A stretch of 22,963 nt of DNA from Acanthamoeba sp. SK_2022b (lineage: Eukaryota > Discosea > Longamoebia > Acanthamoebidae): NCBI GenBank assembly GCA_027943245.1, contig JANDJZ010000752.1:1-22963 (forward strand), given 5' to 3'. The notes beneath the pieces are model-generated. The model did no database searches. It was given only the letters and a program-made list of their open reading frames with translations, and was not told the origin of the DNA. Of this stretch, positions 20,603 through 22,963 are shown one piece after another (position 1 is the stretch's first letter; each line of letters starts with the position of its first letter). A program made the translations under genes and the position numbers.

Positions 20603-20724
20603 AAGGGGGGGGGGGTTCCACGGCCATGTAGCCGCAGCATTCACCACGAACCAAGACACAGACGAGGACAGCTCATCATTGACCGTGTTGTCTCAAGAAA
20701 CAAAAGAGAGCCTGGTGATCAAAT
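20603..20724. other. Convergent spacer between the methyltransferase and PARP genes
   Basis: Only 122 bp separates the two stop codons. It contains a G run (about 20606-20615) and no gene. It must hold the 3' ends of both transcripts, which may overlap. Confidence 0.5.
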
Positions 20725-21209
20725 CTAGCAGCGTCGCTTGGGGTCCAAATCGCTGAGCTCGATCAGGTACCGCATGCGCACCTGCGACGTGTCGTACACA
20801 ATATACCTGGCGGCGGCGCGCGTGTATTGGGCGGAGGTGAGCCATGCGGATATCACTTGCTCCCAAGGGAGGGGGAGGGCGCGAGTACTCGTTGTGCTGG
20901 AGGCTGTAGTGCTGGCCGCGAGTCCTGGCGTACTGCGTGATCTCGCCCACTGGAACGGTCACTCCGCTGGGCACCACAATCGCCTTGCTCGGATCGGGCC
21001 CGCGCTGTCCGATTCCTGCGCGCGCACACAAAAAACGCAAAACGCACGCGCTGAGCCGCAGGCGAAGCGGTGGCACGGGTGGGAGTCGCCACAAGGGGCC
21101 TACCCTTGGTGGACTGGAAGCCCTGCGGGGCCTTTTCCATGTACGCGGCCTGCGCGATGGCGTTCATCTCGCCCAAGGCCACCTCGCACATGAGCATGAA
21201 TCCAGTCTG

Positions 21210-21272
<63 letters not shown>

Positions 21273-21505
21273 GTGTGAACGAGCGCGGATGTTGCGCCAA
21301 GGACTGCCAGCGGAGATTGGATGAGAGTAGGGCTTGCGCGCGGTACGTTCTTGGTCGGCTGGCCGTGTCTGCTCCCGGTGCGCCCCATGCGGCAGTAGCC
21401 GAAGCTCTTCTGGAACATGTCGGCAAAATAGATTCCCTTGCCGAACGCGTAACCGCTACACACAAACACACACAACACACACACGCACACACAACACCAC
21501 ACACA

Positions 21506-21571
<66 letters not shown>

Positions 21572-21867
21572 CAATGATCTCAATTGACTGATGACCCGCC
21601 AGCCCCTCCTCCATCATGATGAGAGGGAAAGGGGGGGGGGGTTACCTGACGGGCGCCTCGGGAGGGGCGATGCGGAGGCCCTGGGACAGGATGCCGACAA
21701 AGTTGGACAGGGCCGAGCCGTGGAACAGCAGCTGGTGGTTGGGCACCTTCCCCCACAGCTCCTGGAACCTGCAGACCCGTCGCACCACGCCAGCAAGCTT
21801 ATTGAAAAATAAAATAAAATAAAATAAAATAAAATAAAATAAAATAAAATAAAATGAATAGAATACA

Positions 21868-21898
<31 letters not shown>

Positions 21899-22617
21899 TA
21901 ATTAAACAGAGGTGTACCTCTCGGGTTCGCCCTTGCGCTGGAGGTGGTAGATGTTGGTGACGAAGACGCTCTGAGAGGAACGCTTGATGTACTGGCGCAG
22001 AATCTTGTGCTCGCCCGTCTCCCTGTCCCCCCCCCATCAGGTGTGAGGCCCCCCCATGCACGCGCGCGCATCACCGCCGAGCAAGAGATGGGGAAAAAGG
22101 AGGAGAGAGAAGAAGAAGAAGAAGAGAAGGAGGAGGAAGAGAAACGCACTTGGGCAGCTGGCTCAGGCGGATGTGCATGGCCGAGTAGCAGTAGTCGAGC
22201 GGGTTGATCTCCTTCGAGCGGTAGTGCGCCCCCAACAGGATCTTGGCCGCCGTGCGAATCTCGGCCAGGTTGGACAACATCACAAACTGCAAAAAACGCG
22301 CGTGTGATGTGTCGTGTGTCATGTCATGTCGTGTGTCGTGTGTCGTGTGTCGTGTGTCGTGTGTGTCGTGTGTCGTGTGATGTAGTGCATGTTAGCTTGA
22401 AACACTCGGAAACGCTTGTGTATGGTCGTGTGTGGGGGAGAGGGCTGTGCCTTTGTGTTGAGGAGGGCGTCGGTGTTGAGCGGAGGAATGGACTCGACGG
22501 TGTACTCGGCGTGCGGGATCAGCTCGTAGAACCGATTGCTCTGTTCCGCGATCTCCTCGTACAGCTCCCGCATCTTCACACCGACGGATCGGCGGTGAGC
22601 AACGAACAACGCCACAC

Positions 22618-22694
<77 letters not shown>

Positions 22695-22963
22695 CACGCA
22701 CAAGCGAACCTCGTCCAGGGTGAGCTCCTTCTTCTTCTTCTTCTGGCCCTCTCCATTCGCGGCGTTCTCCGCACCTGCATTGCCCCCCTCCACCTCCGCA
22801 GCAGCGCTGCTGTCCTCCTCCTCCTCCTCCTCTTCGTCATCGTGGTGGTGGTGGCTGTGAGAGCCGTGGCGGCCACCCGATGCTCTGCCGCCGGGAAGCT
22901 TGCGGATAAGCTTGCGGAGGTCGGCGATGATCTGCATGGCCGCGTCGATGCCGTCCCTGGTGA
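20725..22963 (-). CDS. Poly(ADP-ribose) polymerase, C-terminal part (5' end outside window)
   Basis: Minus-strand exons in transcript order: 22963-22710 (or to 22698), 22573-22451, 22286-22150, 22022-21918, 21768-21646, 21455-21347, 21206-21104, 21015-20889, 20806-20725 (TAG at 20727-20725), about 387 residues. The helical regulatory domain is visible ([35 protein letters not shown]). The catalytic ART fold has the H-Y-E triad: [15 protein letters not shown] and [25 protein letters not shown] and GPDPS also match PARP1/2. Such enzymes use NAD+ to build ADP-ribose chains, mainly in nuclear DNA-damage signalling. N-terminal DNA-binding and WGR parts would lie beyond 22963. The regulatory domain contains an insertion of about 50 His/Glu/Lys-rich residues. 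The intron 22450-22287 is GC-AG. Most introns carry simple repeats. The donor of the first intron is ambiguous (22709 or 22697). Confidence 0.94.
21212..21271. repeat. (GT)30 microsatellite in a PARP intron
   Basis: Sixty bases of perfect GT repeat fill much of the intron 21207-21346, reading as (AC)n in the PARP transcript. It lies immediately downstream, in transcript order, of the exon with the catalytic tyrosine. Confidence 0.97.
21509..21568. repeat. (AC)30 microsatellite in the adjacent PARP intron
   Basis: Sixty bases of perfect AC repeat lie in the intron 21456-21645, reading as (GU)n in the PARP transcript. More degenerate AC sequence extends to about 21460. It is the exact reverse complement of the tract at 21212-21271. 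Confidence 0.97.
21806..21897. repeat. (AAAAT)n and (AAT)n tracts in a PARP intron
   Basis: Tandem AAAAT pentamers (about 21806-21855) are followed by AAT triplets (about 21868-21897) within the intron 21769-21917. On the transcript strand both are T-rich and can act as the pyrimidine tract region. Confidence 0.95.
22302..22380. repeat. Imperfect (GTGTC)n repeat in the GC-AG PARP intron
   Basis: Units of GTGTC/GTGTGTC repeat across the intron 22287-22450. Short overlapping frames here are repeat artefacts. Confidence 0.85.
22621..22692. repeat. (AC)36 microsatellite in a PARP intron
   Basis: Seventy-two bases of perfect AC repeat, reading as (GU)n in the PARP transcript, lie in the intron that follows the first visible exon. 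Confidence 0.97.

Noticed and set aside
21100..21583. Reading frames rich in Cys-Val or His-Thr on both strands
   Set aside because: They are products of the GT/AC dinucleotide repeats in PARP introns. Only the parts matching PARP exons are real.
22100..22145. GAA/GAG-rich tract as a coding acidic or basic region
   Set aside because: It lies in the intron 22023-22149 between two well-aligned PARP exons. On the transcript strand it is a CT-rich stretch.
1..22963. CRISPR arrays, bacterial operons, transposases or viral genes
   Set aside because: No direct-repeat/spacer arrays, Shine-Dalgarno-linked gene runs, transposase motifs or capsid/polymerase motifs were seen. All recognised proteins are eukaryotic, with introns.

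Overview
The window looks like nuclear DNA of a free-living amoeba, most probably an Acanthamoeba-type amoebozoan. The reasons are GC-rich coding sequence, many short introns (mostly about 60-190 bp, commonly GTRNGN...YAG), AT-rich or microsatellite-filled introns, dispersed single tRNA genes, an intron-containing tRNA-Tyr, and a set of clearly eukaryotic proteins. No bacterial operon, CRISPR array or viral gene is visible. All exon structures were built by hand from reading-frame continuity, splice signals and remembered family motifs. They have not been checked against transcripts.

Layout: tRNA-Tyr(GTA) (-, 56-151); a KDM8/JMJD5-like JmjC protein (+, 398-2252, 8 exons); an unrecognised intronless 685-residue helical protein (+, 2567-4624); a predicted single-pass membrane protein with an extracellular LamG/PKD/Ig-like region and a cytoplasmic RasGAP domain (+, 4793-8750, 13 exons); two identical tRNA-Asn(GTT) genes in inverted orientation (8902-8974 - and 9730-9802 +) enclosing an AT-richer 755-bp spacer with a possible gene fragment; a Ras-family GTPase (+, 10050-11064, 6 exons); a delta-12-type fatty acid desaturase (+, 11774-13695, 7 exons); an FBXO21-like F-box/SirB1-like/HspQ-YccV protein (+, 14605-18074, 13 exons); a third identical tRNA-Asn (-, 18235-18307); a tandemly duplicated methyltransferase-like protein (+, 18645-20602, 8 exons); and the C-terminal part of a PARP1/2-type poly(ADP-ribose) polymerase (-, 20725-22963, 9 exons in view, 5' end outside the window), convergent with the methyltransferase gene.

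The genes do not form one pathway, as expected for a eukaryotic chromosome. One suggestive neighbourhood is the membrane RasGAP followed by a Ras GTPase, a possible regulator-target pair. The most unusual items are: the receptor-like RasGAP architecture; the methyltransferase, whose two halves share intron positions and phases while the first half has lost the SAM-binding and VDDGGH motifs; the PARP exon carrying the catalytic tyrosine, which lies between introns with perfectly complementary 60-nt (AC)30 and (GT)30 tracts; three GC-AG introns fixed by protein alignment; and the tRNA-Asn inverted repeat with its compositionally distinct spacer.
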